Assembly (NCBI RefSeq): GCF_002211285.1 | Contig: NZ_LOKX01000036.1 | Location: forward strand, 1-64,000 | Origin: Rhizobium sp. R635 | Lineage (GTDB): Bacteria > Pseudomonadota > Alphaproteobacteria > Rhizobiales > Rhizobiaceae | Length of the DNA stretch: 64,000 nucleotides | Direction: 5' to 3' | Part shown: in pieces, positions 53,405 to 62,183 of the stretch | How positions within the stretch are numbered: position 1 is the stretch's first letter | How the letters are laid out: each line of letters begins with the position of its first letter | Made by a program: the position numbers and the translations under genes | The notes under the pieces: generated by a model | What the model was told of the DNA's origin: nothing | What the model saw: the letters and a program-made list of their open reading frames with translations, nothing else | Databases searched by the model: none

Positions 53405-53800
53405 TCAGCGGGCAAACCGGCGCGCGATCATCGCACCGGCATCACCGATCACGATCGCAGGAATGAGCACCAGCGCCATGCTGTGAATATCAGGGGGAAC
53501 GTCGACCACGACGAGGTGAAAGCCGAACCAGGGATTGATGATCTGGACGAGATAGATCGACGCCCACCAGAGACCGAAGGGAACGACGATCAGCCAGCGG
53601 CCGACCCGTGTCGCACTCCAGCGATCGGCGGCCTCGGCAACCGCAATATCGCGCGCCGCCTCGATGCCTTTGATCGCCTGCTCGGCCGCAAGACGTCTCT
53701 CATCGGTTTCCGCATCGAGCTTCGCCCTCCAGGCCGAAAGCAGCGGCGCCGTGAACGTCTCCATCACGCCGCCGAGAAAAAGCTTCGCAAGCCAGCTCAT
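53405..53800 (-). CDS. Phage holin, three-membrane-segment type
   Basis: 131 residues, GTA/phage holin-like: amphipathic start MSWLAKLFLGGVMETF, a coiled charged stretch, then two long membrane segments (GRWLIVVPFGLWWASIYLVQ and SMALVLIPAIVIGDAGAMIA). ATG 53800 overlaps the stop of the next gene by ATGA. It would form pores that let the endolysin reach the wall. Confidence 0.78.
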   Translation of the reverse strand: MSWLAKLFLGGVMETFTAPLLSAWRAKLDAETDERRLAAEQAIKGIEAARDIAVAEAADRWSATRVGRWLIVVPFGLWWASIYLVQIINPWFGFHLVVVDVPPDIHSMALVLIPAIVIGDAGAMIARRFAR

Positions 53801-54000
53801 CGCGCCCATCCGAAGCGGTTGGCGAGATAGTACCAGACTTCAGCGGACAGACCGATAAAGGCGCCGGCGGCTATTTCCGCAATCATCGAAAGATCTGGGT
53901 CGTTTGAAATCACGCCGCCGATCTCCGGCGAGAAGACGCCCTTCGCCACCAGGGCGGCGGCGAGATAACGCAAGGTAATGCGAATGATCACGCTTGTCAT
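53797..54000 (-). CDS. Small holin-like membrane protein
   Basis: 67 residues with two membrane segments (RITLRYLAAALVAKGVF; IAEIAAGAFIGLSAEVWYYLA), resembling the Pam3-gp28-like small phage membrane proteins. Start ATG 54000 follows AAGGAG. Overlaps the neighbouring holin by 4 bp. Confidence 0.75.
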   Translation of the reverse strand: MTSVIIRITLRYLAAALVAKGVFSPEIGGVISNDPDLSMIAEIAAGAFIGLSAEVWYYLANRFGWAR

Positions 54001-54040
54001 ATCGGATGTCTCCTTGGAGCCGAAAGAGTTGAGCACTGAA

Positions 54041-54295
54041 CTACGGAGTAAACTTCGCGAGGGAACCCGACATGATGATCTTGAAGGCGACGCCGGCCGC
54101 CAGGACGATGACGGGAGTGAGAACAGCCCAAATGGCCTTGCCGATCCTGTTCGTCAGCTTCTCGACGCTGCCTTCGATCCGCGCCAAGGCGGCATTGATG
54201 TGCGGCTGCTGCGCTTCCAGATTGACGACGCGCTCCTTCAACCCACTCATCCTTTCGTGGAGCTTCTCGATCTCGGCTCTGACTTGCTCATCCAT
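54041..54295 (-). CDS. Coiled-coil phage membrane protein, lysis region
   Basis: 84 residues: an N-terminal coiled coil (EIEKLHERMSGLKERVVNLE) and a single C-terminal membrane helix (AIWAVLTPVIVLAAGVAFKI). Arrangement like a spanin-related or hemolysin-XhlA-type phage protein. It follows the tail fibre, the position of T7 gp17.5. Confidence 0.7.
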   Translation of the reverse strand: MDEQVRAEIEKLHERMSGLKERVVNLEAQQPHINAALARIEGSVEKLTNRIGKAIWAVLTPVIVLAAGVAFKIIMSGSLAKFTP

Positions 54296-54439
54296 GAATT
54301 TGTCCGATCTGTTTTGTCGGGCGGAGTTCAGAAGGACCCGAAAGCCGGGAAAGCGACGGGAGCATTTGGAGACCCGATCGAACTCTCACGCCGTCCGTTG
54401 ATTTTCCCGTTTTCATCGCGAGCCGTATAGACATTGGCA

Positions 54440-56062
54440 TCAGGTGGGCATCCTTGGCACGGTGTAGTCATCCCAGCCATGGGTGCTAACGATGCAATTG
54501 CCGGTGCCAATCGATATGTCGAATCGCGCCCACATGAGGCCGACTGCCGTGGTGCGCACCTTGGCCCCGATCTGAAGCCTTGTGGAGCCGGCAGCGATGT
54601 TGATATAGAGGCTGGCATCGCCAGCTGCGCCAGGCGTCTCCTCAGTGTCGCAGCGGAGGTTGACCGCGGAGTTGGCGTCGGCTTGCGCCTGAAGGAACAG
54701 ACGAGCATCCGTGGAAATGCCCTCAGGAAGCCCCACCGGATTGTAGGTGGGAAAATCGAAAGCAGCTGAGCTTACCAATTCCTGGATGTTGGTATTGAGT
54801 TTCACCCGGCTCCCATATTGCCTGAACCCAACAATCTGCGAGCTCGCATTCGTCAAAACCGACCCAATCCGGCCGTTCGGCAGAATTTCCCAACCGACCG
54901 GCACCGTCACACCTGCCGAATTATTGGAAAGCGACGCGATGAAATCGCCAACGCTGATGTCCGCAAGCTTCCGCAACACATAGACATGATATGTCTTGCT
55001 TGCCGCGACCGCGCCGGTGTCGAGAAAACCGTTGCCGGAGCCTTCCGACCAGGCGGCGTTCAGCCTCTTGGTCAGGGTCCCGGCAAAGGAAATATATCTC
55101 CCGCCGAAGCGCGCATCGCCGGCGCCGATATCGAGGTTGGTGAGCGGCACGCCGGCATTGGGGCTCGGAACCAGCCCGCGAACGAAATCCGGCATGACCA
55201 GCTTGGCAGCGATGGCGTCCCTGTCGGCCTGCAGATCGGAGATTTTCGCGGCCGTCACCGTCCCGTCGGTCGGCACCCAACCGGCGCCGCCATAGACCCG
55301 CATGCCCCGATCCGCGCTGTTGAAATAGAGATCGCCCACCTGCAGCGCCGAACCGTCCGCTCTCAGAACCGGATTGACCGCGGAAGCGCCGAGATAGACG
55401 TCGGCAAAATTCGTCACGTCCCGGATATTGGCCGCCACGGTCCCGACATCCCCGGCAACGCTGGCAACGGCGACCGTCTGCGCTGCGATCGCGGCAACGG
55501 CGGCCACCTGTGCCGCGACAGTCGCAACGGTCGCGATCTGCACCGCGACGTTCGCCGCCGGCGGAATGCTCTGCGCCACGCTCGCCAATTCCGTCACCGG
55601 TTCAATGATCGAGGCCAGGCGTAAAACGCCGTTGATCAGCTCGGCGATTTCCGTCGGGGTCGAGGTTGGAGAGACGACGATCGCCCGATCCAGCCGCTCG
55701 CTCAGCTGCAGGTCGCGCTGGGCAGCGACATCGAGCGCGGTTTCGATGGTCTTTGCCGAAAACGGCCCCTGGTTCTCCAGCTCCGTTTCCTGAGTGAAGG
55801 GCACGTTGAGCAGCAGGGTGATCGTCTCCTGGGCAGACGGAGCGCCGCTCGCCGCGGTATCGATCGAACCGCCCTCGGGATTGCCGACGCCGGAAACGCT
55901 GTAATCGGCGTCGAGCGTCAGGATCTCTTCATCGCCATTGGCGCGCCGCTTGATGACGAGCAGATGTCGCTCGTCCGCGATGAAGAAATCATAGTCGAAT
56001 ACTGTCGTCACCGCATTGCCAGGATAAGGACCGGACCGGCTGTTCGTGCTTGAAATCGTCAT
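54440..56062 (-). CDS. Phage tail fibre protein, T7 gp17-like N-terminus
   Basis: 540 residues. The N-terminus (FDYDFFIADERHLLVIKRR, about 20-45) matches the T7 tail-fibre N-terminal domain that attaches to the tail. An Ala/Val-rich helical run (VATVAAQVAAVAAIAAQTVA) follows, then a beta-rich receptor-binding part ending TVPRMPT. Start ATG 56062. Determines the host surface receptor. Confidence 0.82.
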   Translation of the reverse strand: MTISSTNSRSGPYPGNAVTTVFDYDFFIADERHLLVIKRRANGDEEILTLDADYSVSGVGNPEGGSIDTAASGAPSAQETITLLLNVPFTQETELENQGPFSAKTIETALDVAAQRDLQLSERLDRAIVVSPTSTPTEIAELINGVLRLASIIEPVTELASVAQSIPPAANVAVQIATVATVAAQVAAVAAIAAQTVAVASVAGDVGTVAANIRDVTNFADVYLGASAVNPVLRADGSALQVGDLYFNSADRGMRVYGGAGWVPTDGTVTAAKISDLQADRDAIAAKLVMPDFVRGLVPSPNAGVPLTNLDIGAGDARFGGRYISFAGTLTKRLNAAWSEGSGNGFLDTGAVAASKTYHVYVLRKLADISVGDFIASLSNNSAGVTVPVGWEILPNGRIGSVLTNASSQIVGFRQYGSRVKLNTNIQELVSSAAFDFPTYNPVGLPEGISTDARLFLQAQADANSAVNLRCDTEETPGAAGDASLYINIAAGSTRLQIGAKVRTTAVGLMWARFDISIGTGNCIVSTHGWDDYTVPRMPT

Positions 56063-56243
56063 GTGCCATCACTCGCTTGGTTTCAAGAAGACGATAAGGG
56101 CGGATGGTTGTTTCCCCATCTGGTTCGGGTTGGATATTGCAGAGAGAAATGTCAGGGCCCACCGGTTATCGGCACGCCCGATCCGGCAGACAGCTTTCGC
56201 AAGGCTGTTCTGCCGATCATTGGAAACAAAACGTGGAACGTAT

Positions 56244-56268
56244 GGGGGTGACCTGAAGGTCACTCCCC
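56244..56268. promoter_or_regulatory. Hairpin between gp16-like and tail-fibre genes
   Basis: GGGG-GTGACC-TGAA-GGTCAC-T-CCCC is a 10-bp stem with a one-base bulge. It sits in the 237-bp gap between two late genes, where no convincing gene is seen. A processing or attenuation site is plausible; no T run follows directly. Confidence 0.5.
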
Positions 56269-56299
56269 AGCGCGCCTCGCGGAACTGAGACTTTGGCCC

Positions 56300-58885
56300 T
56301 CAAGGTGCGTTTTTTTGAATGCGCCTTGCCTTTCGCTTGGCACGGGCGACCTCAGCATCCTTATCGAAACCCTCAACAGCGCGCCGCGATTGCTCGTTAG
56401 CATCGACGGATGCGGCGTTTCCGGAGGTTTTCGTCCCTTTGCGGGTCGCCTTCCCCTTGACAGGAGCGATCCCGGCGTCCGAATCCACGCCCTCGACAGC
56501 GCGCCGCGCCTCCTCGGTCACGTTCACAGCCTCGCCATCTCCGGGCGCTTTCTTCACGAAGCGGCGGGTCCCGCGATTGACGCGGGCGGTTTCAGCATCC
56601 TTCGCCGTACCCTCGACTGCCTCACGCGCCTGCTGATCGACGCGTGCATCCTCCGCTGCTTTCTGCGCCTCCCCCTTACGCCGTTCAGGATCGGCAGCCT
56701 GCTTCGCCGAGATGTCAACAGGGTGCAGCCGGGCATTCTCTGTAAAGAATGCATCGTGTTTGGAGCCGGCAATTTTTGCGGCATAAGTGGCTGTCGGGAT
56801 TCTCAGATCGCCGCCGGCGTCGATCGCAGCGTCAAGATCGCCGCGGCTGATCCAGCCGAGGTGGTCGATTTCCGAGTGCGGATCGATCCCTTGTTTCCTG
56901 AGATAATCGACGAATTGGTCGGCCGGAACGTAAATGCTCTCGGCAGGACTGTCCCGCGTTACCTGCGCGACAAACTCACCAAACTTCTCTGGATCGCGTT
57001 GACGCAGCTTGGATGCCTGAGCCCGTACGGATATCTCCGCTACGCTCACCATTTGCCTCCCTACAGCTGCCTTCGCCCCGGTGCTCGGCATGCGGCCGCG
57101 CAGCATTTTTCTGACGACGAGCTCAGTTGCTTTCAGCGCCATGTTGGCGGCGCCATCGGTCGCGCCACTGCTCGGAATCTTATCGAACAGGCTCTTATCT
57201 GGCGCATAGAGATACTTCGCGATCGCGTTCTGCGCGGCTTGCTTGATCGTGCTTTGAACGGCGGCGCCTGCGCCCTCGATGGCGACATCGGTCAGAAATT
57301 TCCCGACGCCAGATTTTGGAAGGTTGACGCCAAGGCGCTGCGCTGTGCCGATGGGAACGAAGCGCTCCGCCTTCACACCACTCAGATATCCAGCGGGCAA
57401 GGCCCAGTAACCTGCAATCGATTGCTCGGTTCGGTCCTGACCCGCTTTGCGGGCGTCTCGCGCTGCTTCACCGGCGCTCTCCAGTGCAGTGTAATATTTG
57501 GTTACTTTGTCACGCGAAAGCAGCGCGACAGCAAAGGCGGGGGCAGCCGAACCGAGTGCCTTGCCGGCTTGCCGAGGCCAGCTTTCTTCCATCCCAGCCC
57601 GAGCAGCGAAGTAAGCTTCACTATTGTCACTCAGCCACGCGCCGCTATCCTGGATGACATCTACCGCTCTCTCAAGGAAATTAGGCTGCGCCTGCTTACG
57701 TGAAGAAAGGATCTGCTCTGGCGTCAACTCGCCTGACACGATGCCGTCGATATACTTCTTCCCTTCCTCGTGATCGAGGGCGCTCTGTTCATATAATTTC
57801 TGTCTTACCGCTTCTATTTCATCTGGGGCCCAAGTCTTCGGATTGATCGCGGCGATAGAAAACAGCATGGAATTGCGAGCGGTAGGATCATCATGTGGCA
57901 CCAACGGCCGGATCACAGCGCCCGTCCCCTCTATCGTCATACCGACCTTCGAGGTGACTTCTCCCAGAAAGCCCTTCACGGCCTCATTTGTCGCTATACC
58001 GGCAGGGGTAAGCTGCGCATTGAGCTGACGCAACGCTTCTTCGCGCGTATGTTTCCCGGCGACCACATCGTGGAGCACCGGTATCCACTCGTTCGAGTCG
58101 AGTTCCGGTTGCTTCAATATCCGATCGATTAGGGCTGCGACCTCCTCCTTGCCCTTGCCCCTCGCCCCCGCGATGTCTTCCGCCAGCACCTCACGAACGG
58201 TCTTCTCGGGCGGCGCTGGAGGACCTTCCTTGACCAGCGGCACCTGTGTGACCGTCACCTTGGATACCCGTTCAAAATACCCAAGAGCTTCCACGTCGTC
58301 GCTAGCCAAAGCCGCATTGCCTGGCCTGCGCAGCAAAGCGGCAAGGATGGGCGACGTCGAAAGGATTTCCGCATTTCGCGCTTCCTGCGTCGCCTGCCGG
58401 AAACTCTCCCGATGCTGCTTCACCAGTTCCAGCGGCGGCGCCGGACGGCCTGTTGCTCCGGCATAATCCTCAGCAATGCGTAGATCGCTCGCCACCTGAT
58501 CGGGGTCTTCATCTGAAGAGCGGAGGATGATATCGGCCGCGGCAGCGTCAGTTCCGAGCCGGCCACTCCTTCGTATATTCGTTTCCGGCAGCGGCACCGA
58601 GCCGCTTTGCGTCTCCGCGTTTCGAAGATCGCTCGTTGCCCGCTCCGAGTTGTTAGGGGAGCCCGGAATGGCATCGGCCGCGGCAGCGTTGCCGCCTAAC
58701 CAGCCGGTCTTTGGTATCGAGACCTCAGGCATCGGCACGGGAGCGCCTGGTATCTCCGCGCTTCGGAGATCATTTGCCGGTTGCTCAGGGTGGTCATCAG
58801 GGGTGCGCGGTACGGCATCACCGGCGGCAAGGTTGGCTCCTAACCGCCCAGTCTTTTGAATCCTCTTTTCCGGCAGCGTTTCCAA
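56300..58885 (-). CDS. Large internal virion protein (gp16-like) with terminal repeats
   Basis: 861 residues, start TTG 58885 with GGAG upstream. N-terminus: three 45-residue repeats, each like RIQKTGRLGANLAAGDAVPR and ending in DLRxAE. Middle: SPAESIYVPADQFVDYLRKQ and GGDLRIPTATYAAKIAGSKH, blocks common in very large phage internal or polyvalent proteins. C-terminus: three repeats each with AR-x-AVEG-x(3)-DAE-x-AR, basic at the end. In T7 order it is the gp16 position, thought to form the channel for DNA entry; no lytic transglycosylase motif was recognised here. Confidence 0.7.
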   Translation of the reverse strand: METLPEKRIQKTGRLGANLAAGDAVPRTPDDHPEQPANDLRSAEIPGAPVPMPEVSIPKTGWLGGNAAAADAIPGSPNNSERATSDLRNAETQSGSVPLPETNIRRSGRLGTDAAAADIILRSSDEDPDQVASDLRIAEDYAGATGRPAPPLELVKQHRESFRQATQEARNAEILSTSPILAALLRRPGNAALASDDVEALGYFERVSKVTVTQVPLVKEGPPAPPEKTVREVLAEDIAGARGKGKEEVAALIDRILKQPELDSNEWIPVLHDVVAGKHTREEALRQLNAQLTPAGIATNEAVKGFLGEVTSKVGMTIEGTGAVIRPLVPHDDPTARNSMLFSIAAINPKTWAPDEIEAVRQKLYEQSALDHEEGKKYIDGIVSGELTPEQILSSRKQAQPNFLERAVDVIQDSGAWLSDNSEAYFAARAGMEESWPRQAGKALGSAAPAFAVALLSRDKVTKYYTALESAGEAARDARKAGQDRTEQSIAGYWALPAGYLSGVKAERFVPIGTAQRLGVNLPKSGVGKFLTDVAIEGAGAAVQSTIKQAAQNAIAKYLYAPDKSLFDKIPSSGATDGAANMALKATELVVRKMLRGRMPSTGAKAAVGRQMVSVAEISVRAQASKLRQRDPEKFGEFVAQVTRDSPAESIYVPADQFVDYLRKQGIDPHSEIDHLGWISRGDLDAAIDAGGDLRIPTATYAAKIAGSKHDAFFTENARLHPVDISAKQAADPERRKGEAQKAAEDARVDQQAREAVEGTAKDAETARVNRGTRRFVKKAPGDGEAVNVTEEARRAVEGVDSDAGIAPVKGKATRKGTKTSGNAASVDANEQSRRAVEGFDKDAEVARAKRKARRIQKNAP

Positions 58886-58939
58886 TAGCTTGTCTCCAAA
58901 TATGGTGGGGAGACAAGTTTAGAATCCAGACGGTTGGCA

Positions 58940-61189
58940 TCACGAATGGCGGCTGCCGCCGTCAGCCCCGGCGGCCAGCGTCAGAAGCGAAGCGAAACCC
59001 TTATAATAGCCCATCACCTCGGCCTCGTTCGCCTCCCTGCCGAGGTCGCGCGAAAGTTCGGATGCCAGCACTTGCCGGGCATCGGGCGGGAGATCTCCCC
59101 AATCGGCCATCTCGAGCACAGGGGTCTCCATCACCGGCTCCGGCTCGCGCAGTACGAGCGGCAGCAGCAGCTTGTTGCGGATCGATGCAATATCGAATTC
59201 GTTCGGCGTCCTGCCGTCATTTTCTTTCTTGAACGCGGCGATCTCGGACGCAAGCGCGTTCTGAAACCGGGCAACCTGCTGGATCGCCGCTTGACGTTCG
59301 GCGCCGAACTTGCCGTTTGCAGTAATGCCGATGGAGTCGAGCTGCTTTTGCGATTGCGCGAAGGCATCGGCCAGCTGCAGGCCCTCGCGTTTGATCACCG
59401 CCTGCCCGCTCAGCGCGGCGTTCTGCAGCTCCGACAGTTCGCGGAATGCCTCAGCACCCAGCCGGCCGCGATAATCGTTGAGATCGACACCGGCGAATCC
59501 ATCAGGGTCCATCGCGGCATATCTGCGCATATCGTAAAACAGAACCTCGTCGCCCTGCCCCGCCCGGCCTTTCGCCACCGTCTGCATGTAGTTCCACGCC
59601 GCCGACACCGTCTCCATGCCGGCCACTTGGCGGATCTCCCGCGGCACGTCGTCGGGCGTCTTGCCGGCGTCGATCGCCCGCCAGAGCTCGGCCTTGGCCT
59701 GTTTTGTCCGCGCCTCCTCGGCCCTCGCCTGGGTCTCCAGCGCGGACTGGACGCGGTTTTGCGTGAGCTGGCGCACCTTGTCATCGCCGATGCCGGCAAG
59801 GCTCCTGTCGATATCCTCGGTGGAAGGGCCGAGCGCGCGCGGCGCGACCTTGTTGCCCCGCGGCGCCACCGTGCCGCCGCGCGTGGAAAATGGCGCGGCC
59901 TGCTCGGGATCGTCGGTGACAGGGAAATACATGCCGTATCGGGCGGCATTGCCGTGAATGTAGTCGAGCACCTCCTTCGGCGCGGCCCCGGATTTCAGCG
60001 CCCGCCCGTTCCAACCGAGATCAATCGCATTGGCCGCCCCCTTCGCGCTGCCGAGGATCTGCAGCCCGTCGCGAATGGCGGGCGGCGCATCCTCTATCAT
60101 CGCCGCAAGATTGGTGGCGAAACTCTCGTCCAGCCTGTCGACAGCCTCCGCGCCCGTACCGGCAGCCCGCGCCGCAAGCTCCTGGCGAAGCCTTGTCGGC
60201 CCGGCAGCCGCAACCGTGCGGCCGGATCGTTCGCCAGCGTCCATCAGATCGCCCGCGGCATCGCCCACTGGCACGGAAGCGCGCCTGCCCTGCGTCAGAA
60301 TGGCGCCCGCCTCGCGCTTGGAGTGTTCGTTGCTGATCTCGCCTTCGAGCGCCTCCGTCAGCATGTCGTTATCGGCGCCCGTCATCTGGCCGGCATGGTC
60401 ATTGCGGTAGCGGTCCGCAGCGATCGGGTCGTCATCGGCCAGCCGCAGGGTGATATCCCTATGGACGCCGGAAACGAACTCACTGCCGCGCGCCATCACG
60501 GTCTCGTCGCTCCAGCCTTCCAGCCGCCCCTGCTCCTGCAGTTCCAGGAGCCCGGCCGCGACATTCTTCGTCACCAGGTCGGGGCGGGTGAAATTCACCA
60601 CCGCATCTCGTGCGAAGCTGTCGACACGCGCGGCGGCATTTTGCTGAAACCAGACCTTGCGCTGCTGGCCCGAATAGACGACCGCGCTCTGAAGCGAGGC
60701 GTTGACCCTGGCGTCAGCGGCGCGGCCATACATCTCGGCCGCCTCGCCCGTCAGGCCGGCGCCGAATTCCTTGCGCTTTTCAGTGAGCCGCCGCTCGTAA
60801 TCGGCGCGGCCATCGACCGCCGCCTGGCCGGTCAGCGTCATGAAGCCACCCTCGCCGTAACGGGCGTTGCGGTCCCATGCTGCAAGCTGGTTCTCCTGCC
60901 CCTTGGCGCGCATGACGCTATCGAGCTCCTTGGGAGCGGCAGCCTTCTGTTCACCGCCGCCGGCTCCTTTCGCCGCGGCTTGCGGGTTCTGGCTCTGTTG
61001 GGCGGCTGCCTCTCTGGCAGCCTGAACGTCTGAGATAGACGATCCCAAATTTCCAAGCCCGTCTGCCAACTTCCCCATACCGATACCGACGTTTTTGCCG
61101 AAGTTTTCAGCATCGGCCTTGACGTCGAGCTTGCTCTGAAAGATCGGCCGCGTCGCAACATTGCTTTGGTATTCGGGAACAGTGACCAT
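58940..61189 (-). CDS. Internal virion protein (gp15-like) with M15-like segment
   Basis: 749 residues in the gp15 position. Long helical, Ala/Glu-rich protein. A central stretch (about residues 400-460) reads KGAANAIDLGWNGRALKSGA, then VLDYIHGNAARYGMYFPV, close to the core of M15 D-Ala-D-Ala peptidases, but the zinc ligands H(x)6D and WHIE are not conserved (SAKGAANAID, DDPEQAAP). Start ATG 61189. Confidence 0.72.
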   Translation of the reverse strand: MVTVPEYQSNVATRPIFQSKLDVKADAENFGKNVGIGMGKLADGLGNLGSSISDVQAAREAAAQQSQNPQAAAKGAGGGEQKAAAPKELDSVMRAKGQENQLAAWDRNARYGEGGFMTLTGQAAVDGRADYERRLTEKRKEFGAGLTGEAAEMYGRAADARVNASLQSAVVYSGQQRKVWFQQNAAARVDSFARDAVVNFTRPDLVTKNVAAGLLELQEQGRLEGWSDETVMARGSEFVSGVHRDITLRLADDDPIAADRYRNDHAGQMTGADNDMLTEALEGEISNEHSKREAGAILTQGRRASVPVGDAAGDLMDAGERSGRTVAAAGPTRLRQELAARAAGTGAEAVDRLDESFATNLAAMIEDAPPAIRDGLQILGSAKGAANAIDLGWNGRALKSGAAPKEVLDYIHGNAARYGMYFPVTDDPEQAAPFSTRGGTVAPRGNKVAPRALGPSTEDIDRSLAGIGDDKVRQLTQNRVQSALETQARAEEARTKQAKAELWRAIDAGKTPDDVPREIRQVAGMETVSAAWNYMQTVAKGRAGQGDEVLFYDMRRYAAMDPDGFAGVDLNDYRGRLGAEAFRELSELQNAALSGQAVIKREGLQLADAFAQSQKQLDSIGITANGKFGAERQAAIQQVARFQNALASEIAAFKKENDGRTPNEFDIASIRNKLLLPLVLREPEPVMETPVLEMADWGDLPPDARQVLASELSRDLGREANEAEVMGYYKGFASLLTLAAGADGGSRHS

Positions 61190-61192
61190 GAC

Positions 61193-61723
61193 TCAGTTCT
61201 CTTTCGTGGCTGCTGTAGGTGCGGTGGTTTTGTTGAGCTTGCCGTAGATTTTTCCGGCCCCAGTCAGGATCGTGCCCGCCGCCTCGAGATACCCACCCTT
61301 GGCCGCATAATCCCCCTTCGCCCGCTCCAGCGTCCCCCCCGCCCGCTGGTTGACGGCATCGACGCGGAAGTCATAGGCCTCACGATAGGCGTTGGTGCGG
61401 ATGGTCAGCGCGTCGAGTTCGCCGAGCGTGGCCGTATCGATCAGCGTGTCGAGCGGCGAGCCGAAGGTGATGTCGAGGCCGTTCGCGGCCATCGCCGCAG
61501 TTTGCGCGCCCATGATCCGCGCCACTTCCTGCCGCTTGCGCTGTTCTTCCTGCGCTCCGCGCTCCAGCGCGTCCTGCGCCCGCCGCTCGGAAAGCTCGGC
61601 GTTCATCTCGGCGACCTGCTGGTTGTATTTGCCGGCCGCTTTCGCAGCCTGCCCCTGCTGCACGGAGCCGGCAGCGCCGACCAGTGTCGAGCCGAGCGTC
61701 AGGGCAAGACCGATATCACACAT
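61193..61723 (-). CDS. Virion core protein, T7 gp14-like
   Basis: 176 residues: glycine-rich hydrophobic start (GLALTLGSTLVGAAGSVQQG), a long coiled coil (ERRAQDALERGAQEEQRKRQ) and an Ala/Gly tail. Typical of phage internal core proteins ejected into the envelope. Overlaps the gp13-like gene by 8 bp. Confidence 0.78.
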   Translation of the reverse strand: MCDIGLALTLGSTLVGAAGSVQQGQAAKAAGKYNQQVAEMNAELSERRAQDALERGAQEEQRKRQEVARIMGAQTAAMAANGLDITFGSPLDTLIDTATLGELDALTIRTNAYREAYDFRVDAVNQRAGGTLERAKGDYAAKGGYLEAAGTILTGAGKIYGKLNKTTAPTAATKEN

Positions 61724-62183
61724 GGCTGGACCTCAATTCGAATGGGCGGAATTCATGACCGCGGAGGCTGATGGGATCGAAAATCGAAAAACCCAGCCAA
61801 CGCAGCCAGCGCAGCGAGACGCTGTTGTCGACGTCGACGAAGTTTCTCAGAATGGGATAGTGCCGCAACAGTTGGTCTCTCCACTCGACTGAGCCCCTGA
61901 GAAAGCCGGCGGCATGGCGTTCGATGGCATCGGTCCCGAGCAGCCACGGCGCGCCGACGCCGGCGAGAATGTTGATCGCGCCGACACCGAAGATCGCCTC
62001 GGCCCGCCCGTCGATGAAAACCGTCCAGGCGGCCGAGGATTTTCGCAGCGAATAGGTGAGCGCCTGCGCCGGCGTCATGCCGGATGCCTTCCACACCTCC
62101 TCCCGGTCCGCCCTGCGCATGCGCCGGGCGACCTCGCGCACATCGAGCGCGCGGACGGGCACGACGCGGATCTTACCGGCCAA
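61716..62183 (-). CDS. DUF2833/gp13-like phage protein with GNAT-like fold
   Basis: 155 residues. DVREVARRMRRADREEVWKA, WTVFIDGRAEAIFGVGAINI and a tryptophan-rich end (LRWLRWLGFSIFDPISLRGH) match T7 gp13-type proteins. TTG 62183 is the first start and overlaps the upstream gene; the true start may lie slightly downstream. Needed for virion assembly in T7. Confidence 0.75.
   Translation of the reverse strand: MAGKIRVVPVRALDVREVARRMRRADREEVWKASGMTPAQALTYSLRKSSAAWTVFIDGRAEAIFGVGAINILAGVGAPWLLGTDAIERHAAGFLRGSVEWRDQLLRHYPILRNFVDVDNSVSLRWLRWLGFSIFDPISLRGHEFRPFELRSSHV

Noticed and set aside
56069..56263. 64-codon open frame before the tail fibre
   Set aside because: GTG start lacks a properly spaced ribosome site and overlaps the hairpin; no similarity recognised.
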